Shown here: positions 36,589-48,848 of the stretch, one piece after another
Layout: every line of letters starts with the position of its first letter
How positions within the stretch are numbered: the first letter of the stretch is position 1
Assembly (NCBI RefSeq): GCF_958979055.1
Contig: NC_084892.1
Location: 6,961,501 to 7,025,500 of the forward strand
Direction: 5' to 3'
DNA length: 64,000 nucleotides
DNA from: Alnus glutinosa
Lineage: Eukaryota; Streptophyta; Magnoliopsida; Fagales; Betulaceae
The notes under the pieces: model-generated
Seen by the model: only the letters and a program-made list of their open reading frames with translations
What the model was told of the DNA's origin: nothing
Databases searched by the model: none
Translations under genes and position numbers: made by a program

Positions 36589-37041
36589 TACACTTGTCTT
36601 TATTACAAAAGTCCACTTATCTCTAACTCCCACATGCAACACTGCACACATGTTCACTGCACAAATAACCACACACACACTCACGGTTTTCCACTTCAAA
36701 GTGCACAACACATATATTTTACCTCTCAATCCCACACTTACACGTTTTACCAAACACTCATAGCACACACACACATGTTTCACTCTAACACTTTCAATCC
36801 ACTTCACGGTTTTTCACCCTCCATGCGCACAATACACACGTCTCTATGTCAAACACCAAACACACACAAACATATCATTTTATCAAGCACTAATAGTACA
36901 TGTTCACCCCTAAAAACAGACCTACTTACTCACTTTACATGCACACACTTTTCAAGTCACTCACGCACCTGTTTCTATTTTAAGCACACTTGTTTTGTTT
37001 TATAGTACACACGCGATCACTTCCTTTTCTTTTCAAATCTG

Positions 37042-37087
<46 letters not shown>

Positions 37088-38221
37088 CTAAACATACATA
37101 TCACTCTTTCATCTAGACATTTATTCACATATACATATCATGTTGATTTTCTGTTTTAGGAAGCTTACCGGTTTCTCCTAGAATAAAATAAGTGCTGCAC
37201 TTATTTCTTCTTCACTGCTGTGAACCGAACTTGGGAGGCTTTAGTAACCGAATAAAAGAGGAAAGATGAGAGAAATATTCTATGATGCAAAAGAGAAGAG
37301 AATTCCTCTGTTATACCGAGCAAGGAGAAAACTTATTGCAGGGTGTGAAAGCAGGAGTTGTTTTCTCTTCGATGAAGTGTTGCTGTCCGAAGGTTAGAGG
37401 CTGGTTTGAGAGTTCAAACTGAGTTCTTTTTCTGTCTCTAAGCTACTAACCGAATAAGTAAGGAATGAAGCTAAAACTGAACTTCATTTTTTGTTTTTCT
37501 ATTGTAAACCGTAAGACATAGTGGAGTGATCAGAGTGGCTTTTCTGGGTCATTTCTAAATTCTGTTTGATGGTGAGATAAGGGGAAGAAAAACTGCTTCT
37601 CTGATTTTCTGTATAGACAAAGAGAGATAGAGAGTTGCATAAATTCGTTCACAAGGAAAAGGAGTTCCGGTTTCTGATTTTCCTAAAAATGGTAGAAGCT
37701 CATCTTCATTTGTTATAGAGAACTCGAATGGTTTAGATTAACACCAACTTAATCATCCACGGACAGGGAGAACATAGGTGTTTCGGTGATGGCTTCAAAG
37801 GACAAAAAAAAATCATTAGTTTTCCTAAATATCTCTTATCCTTTCTAACTACAATTTAAACCACAACTAATTCGACTAACTATCTAATTTCCGGTTTTAA
37901 CATAACTAAACTTCACATACGTGCTTTTAGATTTATGAATCAACTCTAAAATATCATGTTTAGCAATGATGAGCACTTAACAAAAATCTCCTACACGTTA
38001 TGCACATTGTTCACTCAGTAACTTCAAGTCGGTTAACTCTTGTATTATTCACTAACTAATTCTGGTTCATGCTCCTACTGTGTTTATTGCATGGGCTGAG
38101 TTTGATTCTACTTAAGCTAAGTTTTGTTGTGTCTATGATGATGATTCTTTTTAATAAAATACCTTGATAGATGGTGCTTACATCTAGTCTACATATATTG
38201 TGAATTTTAGCATCCGAATGG

Positions 38222-38253
<32 letters not shown>

Positions 38254-38268
38254 TTCTTGGGCGTTACA
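36589..38268 (-). other. Distal part of LTR copy 1 with CA/TG tracts
   Basis: The last part of LTR copy 1, after hAT-2. It holds a (TG)n tract (37046-37075) and a (CA)n tract (38223-38252). No gene is recognised. Its right edge GGGCGTTACA plus AAAAT closes the LTR. Confidence 0.7.
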
Positions 38269-38329
38269 AAAATTGATGGGGTAAAAAATAAAAGTTTTAA
38301 ACTTAATGGGGCAAAAAGGTATTTAACCC

Positions 38330-39144
38330 TTATTTTTATTGCCTCTGATTTTCTCGAAATAAAGGTCCAAGTCTCATTGGTTTTATTGATGTACATCAAA
38401 ACAGAATAGGATCATCTCCATTGTGGTCAGAATTTGAAGTTAGTACATTTAACGATGTATATGAAGTCAATATTAGCACGCATTTTAAAATTTTAAAATA
38501 ATATTAAATCATATACACCATTAGATGCATCAACTTTAAATTCTGATCAATTTCATATGAAAATTGAGAGGATCTTATTCTGTGTCAAAACTACCTAGGC
38601 CAAATGGCCTTTTCAACATGTTAGCACCCACATAATTGCCAAATCATCCAAACAATTTGTAATTTTTTAATTTTTTTTTGGGTGATACGACAATTATGTG
38701 GGTGCAGACATGTCGCAAGGGATATGTGTTGTGTTCCTAATGGTGCTAAGTAGTAGTGACATGGCGGCAGGGACGGAGGGAGGGGGGCTGGCAGGGGCCA
38801 TGCCCCCTCCCCCCCCCAATTTCCAAAATTTATTAGGTGAATTTTTATTTTATTTTTTTCTAAAAAATTAAAAAAATATAAGGTAAAAATAAAAATTTAG
38901 CTTATTTGGCCGCTACCAAATTTTTTTTTTTGGCCATTGGCCCCTGTCCATAAATATTTCTAGCTCCGTCCTTGCGTGGCGGATCGTTAGTTTTTGGACG
39001 GAAAACTTGACTAAGGTACCAATTCGGTCTTTTTCCAAAACTGAGGTGCCATCCGTGATTCAAATTGAAACTCAGGTACCAAAAAATAAAGTTTCCAAAA
39101 CTAAGGTACCAATAAAGTATTTAATCCTATATTTTATTTGTTGC
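38330..39144. other. Spacer with one hAT MITE
   Basis: AT-rich, with repeated words AACTAAGGTACCAA and CTCAGGTACCAAAAA (39010-39115) that look like one arm of a decayed foldback. The hAT MITE 38768-38974 lies here. No gene is seen. Confidence 0.5.
38768..38974. mobile_element. hAT MITE, 207 bp
   Basis: The left end is CAGGGACGGAGGGAGGGG and the right end, inverted, CAAGGACGGAGCTAGAAA. Flanks CATGGCGG (38760-38767) and CGTGGCGG (38975-38982) match at 7 of 8 positions. The TIR CAGGGACGGAG and the adjoining GGGGCCA word match hAT-1, so it is a deletion derivative or satellite of that family. Confidence 0.88.
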
Positions 39145-40069
39145 CGGTTTTTCTAAAAATTTTGTGGTTGTATCCGTTATCTAATAAATCTAATGCATTC
39201 TCCTACTTTATCAAGTTTAAATGTCTTGTAGAAAACCTATTTTCCACAAAAATTAAGCAATTCTAAAGTGATGGTGGTGATGAATTTGTTTACTCACTTT
39301 CTATATATTCTTTTAATTTCTCACAACATGGAATTTTATACTGCATTACATGGCATTTTATTTCCGAACAAAATGGGATAGCCGAGAGAAAACACTTGCA
39401 CATAATTGAGATTGGGTTATCTTTATTTACTTGCCCATTCTCATCTTCCCTCTATCTATTTAGTAGATGCATTTTACACTGCACTTTATTTAATTAACAA
39501 AATGTCCAAACCAACTTTAAAATTTGCTACACCATATAATCTTTCTATTTGACAAAGATCCTGATTACTTTAAGTTAAGAGTTTTTCGGATGTGTTTATT
39601 ACCCTCTTATTCGGCCCTATATTGACATAAACTTGAGTTTCACAACATAAGGTGTATTTTCCAAGGCTATAGTTCAAATAAAAAAAGGTTATAGGTTTCT
39701 ACAATGTCTTGATCCCTCTTTCAACGGTGTTTAAATTTCTCAGCATGTAGTGTTTAATGAGAATGTGTTTTATGTACAGGATGATGCTCTTGTCTCCAAG
39801 CCTTCTAGTATTTCTTCTCAGATTGTTTTCCCTTCATCAAATACGGTTATCCCCTCTCACTTATTTTTCCAATCTATTGCTACTTCTCCACAAATTTCTT
39901 CTTAGCAACATGATCATTCTTGTTAGGTTTTAGAAATTGGCCCTATTCAATGTTCAAAACTATTAGTTGTTGTCCCTTTATTCTCCCAATTGTTTGGTGC
40001 GAAAAAATGATGTGTTTAGAAGGCGTTAGAATGTTGTCATGACGGTTTCAAAATTTGAAAGAACAAAAT

Positions 40070-42561
40070 TGTAACGTCAAACATAATAATTAGGTGTTAA
40101 AAACATGAATTAAACTAATTAAGTGAGTAATTAGGTAAAATGAGGAAAAAGAACACTTAGAAAATGTTTAGAATTGAACTTCTTAGTTGGGCGTCTGGAC
40201 GGGCACTTACTGTGTCTGGGCAGGTCAAGCAGTAGGGTCATGTCTGCTGCCGTGTCCAGACAGCTAGTAGACATATCTTCTCGGGAATTTCAGTTTCATG
40301 CACGTCCGGACGGAACATTTTGGTGTCCAAACAGCATTACCCGAGAGTTCAGATACGCAACTTCACACACGAGTGTCCGGATGACTTATTTACCTATCCG
40401 GATAGGCTTGGGTATAAATTGGTTGAGCGAGTTTTCAACATATTTCTCTCCATTCTGTCTCCTAGGGTTTGATTCTAAACCCTAGATTTCAGTAGTTGAT
40501 GCCTTCAAACGTGAATCCGACATCAGAAACGTGATCCTCGTTGCAAGATCTATATTTTCACCGATTGTTTTGAGGTAAATTCGAAAATCTTAGCTTTGTT
40601 TCCCTTTGTGTTGATTTTCGAGGGGTTTGGGCTTAATCTCTCAATTTCCTTTAGGTATTGTGTATTTTGTGGTGTTTTGAACGAGTTCCGAGTATTAAGT
40701 TTCATTTTGGTGAGAAATCAAGGTAAGACCCAAAACCTTAGATTTTTTGTCTAAGTGTTTTAAATTGGTGAATTTTGTGTCTAAGCCTAAGATTATCTTA
40801 TGGGTTAGTATTATTAGTTGATGGGTTGTTTAATGGAACTCTTGAAATTTATGGGTTTTCCATAGGTCTTAGCTCTTGATCAAATCAATAACTTAAGTGA
40901 AAAATTTAGAGTTAGAGATATTATAGGCTAGTCTTAATGTGTCGTTGTAATGTATTATACAAAGTACATTGCGAGGCTTACATCAAAAAATTCCTTCATA
41001 AGCCGTTAGTCAATCATCAAAGGTGAGTATTCAACTCACTGAGAAAATATACTACTTTAATGAAGTTTTATGGTGTATAAAATGTTATGTTATTCTAAAA
41101 CTCGAGCCAATGATATTTTAGGATAGTATTTGTATGTGGATGCTCTCAATACCTTTAATTATATTGAGTAATAATTTGATGATTTCTGGGCTTTGGAATA
41201 TGTTTATGGAAATGTGAAATGTGTTATGTTTTTAAATGATTTCAAATGAATTGAGATTTATGTTTTCATGATGTATTTGAAAAGAGAAATAGAAGCATGC
41301 AAAATTATATGATGCATATGTGTATGATAGTATGATCATGATGAGTATAAGAAATGATAAGCATGAGCATGAAACGAAGTCATTAATGCTGAACGTAAGA
41401 CCAAGGTTTAAAGGTACCTTTGCAGAGGAAGTGTAAGACCAGTGGGTATAAAGCCCCACGACATCAGAAACAAGACTCAAGGTTCGAGTCCCATGACACA
41501 TAGCAACCAAAGCAAGTGTAAGACCAGTGAGTATAAAGCCCAACGGCATCAGCAACAGAAAATAAGGAAAACAGATGTAAGGCAAGCATGACATGATGTG
41601 TGATATGTAGTTATAGCTAGACTGCGTAGTTGATTTATATGGAATTTCATACTAGATGTATTAATATACTTATAAGTTTGAATGGAACAGAACATATGTA
41701 TATTGTTATGGCTAGAGTGTAAATGATGTTTTACAAGGCTTCATGCTTAGATGTGCTTAGATACTCGTGTTTCCCGAAGGTTTAAAAATACCTGTATCTC
41801 TGTATAGCGGAGTTATGATACCACTTGTTTTCTACTTACACGTACCCGTATGCTTGTATTTTCCGAAGATTTAGAAAGCTTGTATACGAGTATGGCTTAG
41901 TCATATGATATATGTATAAATATGTGTATAAAATAGTAAGATTTATTTTGTTTACAAGTGCCTGTGTTTACCATACCATCTACGAAACATTTTAAAACGA
42001 AATATTTATACTAATGGTAGTTGATATAGTAAAAGTAAGGTAGAAAGGAAAATAGTTAGCCCATTATGAAAACTCAATAAGTTTTATAATATTGAGTTTG
42101 TGGACTCATACTTTCATCTATGCGGACATGGCTACCACTACGATTGTGTAGATGTTGATGCTTTGGCTGCAGGCATCGCAGATGTCGATGATGACCATGT
42201 GGTGTTGTATTTGTGATACTATAACTGAAGCTCTTCACGACAGTTGTATTTATTGGACTTGTGGATAGTCAATATTTTGTATAGACTTTGTAATCCTGGC
42301 TTGTGTCGTATGTGACATCACTTTTGTATAGCCATTCTTTTGTTATATAATTAATATATTAATAAGCTTTAAACAGATGTACAGTTAAATGCCTCTGATG
42401 TTGTAATTACAATTTTTAGTTAATGAATTTAGTTTCCACTGCAATGTGTTTTATCTTTGAAGAGTATATCGACGGAGTTGGTGAGGAAAGGTACTTAAAG
42501 AAGATTGGCTAGATCGGAAGCAAGCAGGAAGCTTGTTGTCATACAGAATCTTAGATTTACA
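40070..42561 (+). mobile_element. LTR copy 4 (TGTAAC-type) inside the Copia element
   Basis: It starts TGTAACGTCAAACAT, preceded by AAAAT (40065-40069). The probable end is GATTTACA at 42561, followed by AAAT, so the duplication would have lost one A. A TATA-like GGGTATAAATTGG is near 40410. It shares with copies 1-3 the short inverted repeat GTGAGTATTCAACTCACTGA (41023) and a tandem repeat further downstream. The right end is the weakest point. Confidence 0.6.
41395..41580 (+). repeat. Tandem repeat in LTR copy 4
   Basis: Degenerate units of AGTGTAAGACCAGTGGGTAT, then AAAGCCCCACGACATCAG, with shorter partial units between. It lies at the same place in the LTR as the arrays of copies 2 and 3 but is unrelated in sequence. 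Confidence 0.7.
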
Positions 42562-43580
42562 AAATGGGGTTTGGTAAGTTTCTATAATGTATTTTGAATA
42601 TCCTTTATGATAGTGATTGTCCAGGTTTAACTGCCCCATAATGATTTTTCCCTTTGACATGTTCTTAGGATTTTTCACTTTGTAACCAAAATATTTGTGT
42701 TATGGTGATGTGTTTTTGTTGAATATTGTTATTTACATTTCTTGCTTGTGTGTTTGATTTGGAGGTTTGAATTCGGTCCCGTGTTCTTTCAATTCTTCTT
42801 TCAATATTGCTAGTGATGCATCCACTACTACTAATGAGTCCACACCTCTTTGTGTGTCAACTGCTTCCCTGCTACTGCTTCTATGTTGCCTTCCCCTGTT
42901 GCACATGAGTATCAGGTATGAGTCCAAACTCTTTTGTGTCTCTGCCCCTTCTTGATCAGTCCATCGCAATTTTAGATATTGCTTCTACTACTTCCACTCA
43001 TTTTTTCACTTGGTCCCGAATAGCTTCACTCAAACCCAAATCATTTATTGATTGTCAACTCTTATAATCCTCTAAACATCCACTTAAAGCTTTAAATTTT
43101 GTGACTTTACCTCTTGAACCTTTGCGACAATCAAAATGCGATTCATATTGCACATAATGATGTCTTCCACGAACGCACTAAGCACATTGAGCTTGACTAT
43201 TATTGTGTGCATTACCATTTTTTGTAGGGAACTCTTTGCTTTTGTCCTATTACATCTGTTGACCAATTGGCTAATGTGTTCACTAAAGCACTTCCACGTG
43301 GACGTTTCCACAATCTTGTTTCTAAACTCAAGTTGGTATCTACATTACCACCTTCAATTTGAAGAGGGATGTTAGAATATATTTAAAAATATTCTGATTT
43401 TGTATATTGGTATGATATCTCATATATTGATTTATTTCCTAATAGAGTTTGATTTTATTTTGTAATATTTTACATTTAATTCTTTGATCGTATTTCCTAT
43501 TCTAACCAGCTTTATTCAACTATAAATAGGCCTAATATATACCTCAGTTCAAGTTTTTTATTCTCTAATTATCCTTGACA

Positions 43581-44356
43581 TGACTATTAGTTAATATCAT
43601 ATAGAATAGACGAATGAGGTGAGTTTATTAAAAATTCAAAGACTAAAAAATGGCAAAAAAGAAAGCATCCATTCCCCTTTCTATATGCTTTCCTTACAAT
43701 TATTATCTTTAAGAATCCCCAATGTAAATTTCTTATTACAAATACTTATATTTGTACTTTGGCATTATGGGGGTTTTAGGCCCAATACTCACAAACCAAA
43801 TAATTATATTGGCCCAATGGTTAAGGGCCTAACTTCCAATATTTGTCCTCGTTCCACCAAAAATTGGAACCAATGCATTGGGTACCCGAATCTTGGGCTT
43901 GGAAGGGTCCTTGACTCAATTATAACCCAATGTAAAAGGAAGCTATTATATGTAGAGGCCAATGAAACGTTGTATTCATGTAACTTGGTTATCTTCTTTT
44001 TATTTCTTTAATTTATTATAAAAAAACACGTAAAACATTATAGATTAGTCTTAGGTCTGTATATCAGTTTAAGCCTATAGAGTTAGGGCTTTAATTTATG
44101 TACTATTTTTCGAAAGAGAAAAGAAAGAATTGAAAATTATGATGATAAAGATTTTGATCAATGATAAAAAAGGCTTAAAAGCAAGCAAGAATGCTAAATT
44201 TCAAATGGGATCTAATTTTTGAAATAAGATATACACGTAGAATAATTAATTAAAATAAGAGTTAAATTAGGTTGACAAGATTTAAATTAAAAAAGATATT
44301 TGATGCCATATTTAAGTTGCTAATTATTTCAAAAAAATATTAAGTTGATAAAAAAT
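43581..44356. other. Spacer without recognised gene
   Basis: A plus-strand frame at 43619-44011 (130 codons) has no motif I recognise and contains GGCCCAATACTCAC and TTGGCCCAATGG words typical of plant intergenic DNA. I treat it as non-coding. Confidence 0.45.
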
Positions 44357-44505
44357 GGGTTAATAATAAAAAAACCCGATAAACTATAAGTCGTTTTTAA
44401 AGTAGCTTCCTGAACTACTAAGTGTAGTAATGACCCCTTAAACTACCAGAAAGTGTCAACAATGCTCATTTTGTCGAAACATGAACGAGTTTGGCAGAAA
44501 TGTAG

Positions 44506-47500
44506 ACACTTCAAATTTGAGGCTGCATGGGCGCGCAATAAGGAGCAGGGGGCGTTAATCAAACAAGTGTGGAGGGCTAAAAATAACTCTGAAGACCATT
44601 GACAGACTTTCCATAGCAACCTCTCTGGTAGTTGGAGAATTCTAAAAAAGTGGGTGCGGAAGCAAAAAGCTACTGTGGAGAAGGGGATCCGGGAGAAGAT
44701 GCAGGTGCTTCATGATATTCAGATGGCTGATAATGAAGATTTTCAAGAAGAGGAACGTTTGATAAAGGACGAGTTGCATCTCCTGTTAGAACAAGAGAAC
44801 TTGAAGTGGAGACAGAGGGCGAAAGAATCATGGCTTCAATTTGGTGACCATAACACCAAATATTTCCACGCCTGTGCTTCACAGAAAAAGCAGAGGTCAC
44901 AACTCCAACATATTAAGGATTCAGCTGGCAGATGGTGCTCCACGAAGGAGGAAATAGAAGCAGCTTTTGTGTCTTACTTCTCAAAAAATTTTAGGGCTGG
45001 TACTGAAATGGAGATGGATAATTGTTTGAGTGTAGTGGACCAGAAAGTTTCTGGGGGGATGAATCAACAGCTCCTTGCTGAATTTACTGTGGAGGAAATT
45101 GAGGCTGCTATGCACCAAATGCCCCCGATGAAAGCTCCAGGGCCTGATGGCTTATCTGCATGTTTTTATCAAGCAAATTGGGGAACAATCAGCACAGAGG
45201 TATGCAATGCTGTTCTTCATTTTCTTAATACTAGGGAGATGGATAATCAACTAAATAAAACCCATATTGCTCTTATTCCAAAGGTGTCTAAACCTGAATG
45301 TGTTTCTGAATTTCGGCCTATTAGTTTGTGCAATGTGGGATACAAGCTTATTTCAAAAGTTCTGGCCAATAGGCTCAAAGTAGTTCTGCCATCTATTATT
45401 TCTTCCTCACAGAGTGCATTCATACCCAGTAGGCTGATTTCGGACAATATTATTGTGGCTTTTGAAACCCTGCATACTATGCAATCCCGGTTGTGGAGCA
45501 AAGTAGGCTACATGAGAATTAAGCTTGACATGAGCAAAGCCTACGACCGTGTGGAATAGAAGTTTTTGGAGGCGCTTATGCTCCGTATGGGGTTTCATAA
45601 GAAGTGGGTGTTCTTGATTATGCAGTGTGTGACCTCGGTTCAATATTCAATAATTATTAATGGAAGTCCAGTGGGGGATATTCGGCTTTCAAGGGGGATT
45701 CGCCAAGGGGACCTCATATCCCCATAGCTTTTCATCATCTGTGCGGAAGCTCTTAGTGCTCTAATTTCAAGAGCAGAACAACGAGGTGCGATCTTAGGGG
45801 TGCCATCTTTTCCAAGAGGTCCTAAAATTAGCCATTTATTCTTTGCGGACGATAGTATCCTGTTTTGCAAATCAAATGCTGTGGAGTGGCATAGGCTGAT
45901 GAAGATATTGGGTATATATGAAAATGCATCCGGACAGAAACTCAATGTAAACAAAACCTCTGTTTTCTTCAGTCGTAACACGAGCATGGAGAGGAGGCAG
46001 GAAATCCTCAGGTATTCAGGTTTAGCAGAAACATATCGCATTGATGCTTATCTTGGTTTACCTACATTTGTTGGTAGATCACGGATGCAGGCTTTCCAGC
46101 AGATAAAAGATAGGGTACTAAATCGTTTATAGAATTGGAAGGTAAACTTCTTGTCCCAAGCTGGTAAAGAAGTTTTATTGAAGGCAGTGGTGCAAGCAAT
46201 CCCTACTTACTCAATGGGGGTCTTTCAAATACCTATATCCTTATGCAAGGAGATCAATGCACTGATGCAGAGCTTTTGATGGAGTCATATGAATAAAACT
46301 TCGAAAATTCATTGGATGAGTTGGGAGAGGATGGGAGTGGCTAAAGCAGTAGGAGGACTTGGGTTTCGGGACTTGGTTATGTTTAACAAAGCTCTTCTTG
46401 CCAAGCAAGGGTGGAGAATTCTTCAAAACCCTGATTCACTTTTTGCTAGGCTCCTTAAAGCAAAATATTTTCCAAACTCTACCTTTATGGAGGTACCCAT
46501 TGGAGCTCGGGTTTCGTTTGTTTGGCGAAGCATCTGTAATGCAAGAGAGCTGCTTTCACAAGGGCTACTTTGGAGAGTTGGTGATGGGCATTCAATTAAA
46601 ATCTGGGGGGATAGGTGGCTGCCTACGCCAATTACTCATTCAGTTCAATCTCCCACAAATCTGCTTGGGCAAACTGCTATGGTTTTTGATTTGATAGACC
46701 AGGTCCAAGGCTGCTGGAAAAGGGAACTCCTCACAGAAGTGTTCCTGCCTGAAGAGGCTCAAGTTATTTCCAACATTCCGCTGAGTCCATGCCTTCCCCA
46801 GGACCGACAAATTTGGAAAGCAACTAAGAATGGAGTTTTTACAGTGATGAGTGCGTATCATTTAGGTAAGGAGTTATCCACTCTTGCTTGTGGCCAGAGC
46901 TCATAATCAAATAAAGGAAATGGAGTGTGGAAGTTCATATGGTCGCTGCGGGTACCAAATCAGGTTAAAATTTTCACTTGGCTTGCGTGCCATAATATTC
47001 TACCGACTCGCTACAATCTGGCAAAGCGCAAAGTCGTTGACAATAGCTTTTGTCCCTGTTGTAAGAGGGAACCTGAGACCACTCTTCATGTTCTATGGAG
47101 CTGTCCGGCAGCTCAGGACGTTTGAGGGGGGGGGGGGGGAGAAAATCAAGTGTTCCAAAAGTGCAGAAGTGAGTTTGCCAGTTTTGAGGCATTGCTGGAA
47201 GAGTTTATTCACTGTTTTGATAGGATACTGTGGAGTTGATGGTGGTTTTGGCATGCCAGATTTAGTTACGCAGAAACTTATATGTGTTTGAGGGTGAATT
47301 TCGACATCCAAGTGTAGTTTTTGATGGGGCTGTAGGGGCTATAGAGGAATACAGAAGATGTTTGCAACTGGATAGGGATCTGCTAATTAATGAGCAGCAG
47401 GTTACCGAGGCTATGGAAAAGAAGTGGATTCCTTCCATGGATGGAAAAATCAAGGTAAACCGAGATGCTGCTGTAAATGTGAAGGGTAAATGCATTGGCT

Positions 47501-47990
47501 TGGGCATAGTAGCAAGAGACTATAGGGGGAGGTTTTTGGGTGCTAGATGCATCAGGAAACCATTCTTGGTTGAACCAAAGATAGCGGAGGCTATGGCTGC
47601 CCTTTGGGCGGTTCTTTTTTTGTAAAGAAGTGGGCTTCTTTGAAGTTTTGTTTGAAGGAGACTCTGCGCAAGTAGTGGAAGAGATTCTCTCCAATCCCCT
47701 TTTTTTGTCTTCGAGTGGCCATCTCATTGAAAGTATAGTCCAAGAGCTAAATGATTTCCGGTTTGCAAGCTTTGTTCACGTTACTAGAGACTGCAACACT
47801 GTCGCACATAGGGGTGTGCAAAACCCGCAGCACCCGCCCCACCCCGCCCCGCAGAAGACCCGATTTTCGAAATTTTTTGCAGGTTAGAATCCTAATTTGA
47901 GAAATTTATGCGGAGCGGGGCGGGTTGCGGGTTTAGACTTTTAAAAAACGCGGGTCCCCGCCCCACCCCGCCCCACCCCGCACAAAGGAG

Positions 47991-48021
<31 letters not shown>

Positions 48022-48848
48022 AAAGAAAGAAAACCTAATCGTCTATTCATTCACTCATTCCTTTTGTTTTAAATTGTTTTGGTTCACTTTTATATTTTTG
48101 CATGTTTACTAACCAATTGACTGTTATATTTTTTCATGTTTAGTTGTTTATTAACTAGTGGACTCATTTCATTGTGTGAGAAATACAATTTTTATGGTTC
48201 AATTTTATGGGATGTTAAAGTGTACACATTTTTATTGTATTGTTATTTGAAATAATTGTTTCATTACTTCTGGAAAAGACAAGAAAATTGATGACATGGA
48301 ATAGTGAAATATTATAGCTTTTTATTCTTGTCATTTTTCATTATGCTTTGTTGATGGGAGAAAATAAAAATCATGTTTCTTAGAATTTTATCTTATAATT
48401 AATAGAGCTTTTAGTTTAAAAGGCTAATCCATGGAAAATGTTCTTGAATGGAAATATGAATTTAATTTTTTATTTAAAAAACTAGTATTTTTTTTGAATT
48501 TTTTATTTTTTACAAAATAAAATCAAAATTACGTAAATGCCACTCAAAATACCCGCCCCGCCCCGCAATCCCCGCAATCCCCGCCCCGCACAAACCCACC
48601 CCGCAGTGAACCGCACCGCACGGTTCCTCTTTATAAAGTGTGGTTTGCGGGTTGGAAATTTCCAACCCGCAAAGGTGCGGGGCGGGGCCAAAAAATGCCG
48701 AAACCCGCCCCACCCCGCCCCATGCCCACCCCTAGTCGCACATACTTTGGCAAAGGAAGCTCTAGAACATTATGAAGACATGTGCTGGTTAGAGGAGACA
48801 TCGGACTGTATAGGTCATTTTATTCGTAGGGAATGTATTGATCCCTAG
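44506..48848 (+). pseudogene. LINE ORF2 remnant: reverse transcriptase, zf-RVT, RNase H
   Basis: Reverse transcriptase motifs: MKAPGPDGLSACFYQ (near 45130), LIPKVSKPECVSEFRPISLC (45270-45330), the AYDRVE block (45540), and the catalytic FADD (45843-45854). A zf-RVT domain (WKFIWSLRVPNQVKIFTWLA, CPCCKREPETTLHVLWSCPA) is at 46926-47120. A plant-type RNase H begins near 47450 (KVNRDAAVN), continues at 47640 (FEGDSAQVVEEIL) and, after the MITE, ends at the TAG at 48846-48848. Disabling changes: stops at 45557, 45725, 46130 and 46277; a shift near 46905; a G14 run at 47126-47139 that breaks frame; a shift near 47620; and the 926-bp MITE. Confidence 0.92.
47809..48734. mobile_element. hAT MITE, 926 bp, inside LINE RNase H
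   Basis: Ends TAGGGGTGTGCAAAACCCGC and, inverted, TAGGGGTGGGCATGGGGCGG, with a perfect 8-bp duplication GTCGCACA (47801-47808, 48735-48742). Subterminal regions are CCGCCCCGCC-rich (CACCCCGCCCCGC repeated); the middle is AT-rich with an A run at 47992-48019. The inserted target is the RNase H motif RDCNTVAH, whose frame resumes after the element. The TIR differs from hAT-1/hAT-2, so it is a separate hAT group. Confidence 0.95.

Larger units (their letters stand above)
16828..38268 (-). mobile_element. LTR copy 1 (TGTAAC...GTTACA family, Gypsy/Tekay-like), solo, heavily interrupted
   Basis: On + it starts TGTAACGACCCGC and ends GGGCGTTACA. The flanks are a perfect 5-bp duplication AAAAT (16823-16827 and 38269-38273). 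Compared with LTR copy 3 it is in reverse orientation. Its own sequence is 16828-17263, 17816-18091, 22584-22723, 30348-30407, 31436-31976 and 36589-38268, apart from one copy of each target duplication. That is about 3.16 kb after removing five insertions, against 2.94 and 3.20 kb for copies 2 and 3. Continuity across LTR copy 2 is shown by the match of 30350-30410 with 23700-23770 in copy 2. No primer site or internal domain is present, so it is a solo LTR. The long LTR and TGTAAC ends suggest a Tekay/Del-type Gypsy; this is inference. Confidence 0.8.
16336..38329. mobile_element. Outermost foldback element of the 22-kb nest (GGGTTAA ends)
   Basis: The left arm starts GGGTTAAATATCTT and the right arm, inverted, GGGTTAAATACCTT. 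Both continue with TTTTATTTTTTACC, TTTTCATAAGTG, and CCATTTTT followed by TCCAAAACTGA and ACACGTG. Between the arms is a GGCCACCCC/GGGGTGGCC-rich core (16550-16650). The right arm is split at 16827 by LTR copy 1 and resumes at 38274. Removing that insertion leaves about 548 bp, close to the about 539 bp of the 44357-49335 foldback, which has the same GGGTTAA ends and core. Flanks TTATTTGTC and TTATTTTTA match at 7 of 9 positions, which would fit a Mutator-like 9-bp duplication, but this is weak. Confidence 0.75.
39145..43580 (+). mobile_element. Decayed Ty1/Copia retrotransposon, interrupted
   Basis: Integrase remains at 39230-39800 (SDGGDEFVY, then HFISEQNGIAERKHLHIIE, then a stop-ridden FGCVYYPL block). 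The RNase H tail is at 43123-43340 (CDNQNAIHIAHNDVFHERTKHIELDYY, then QLANVFTKALPRGRFH). A purine tract GAAGAGGGA (43361-43369) leads to the probable 3' LTR start TGTTAGAATAT at 43370; its end near 43580 is uncertain. Reverse transcriptase is missing, and an LTR-type element (40070 to about 42561) lies between the two halves. Many stops are present; it is dead. Confidence 0.85.

Noticed and set aside
36490..37005. Frames rich in Thr/His or Val/Cys
   Set aside because: CA- and TG-rich low-complexity sequence of LTR copy 1; no protein family signal.
43619..44011. 130-codon plus-strand frame
   Set aside because: No domain, low-complexity AT-rich codons and GGCCCAAT words typical of intergenic plant DNA.
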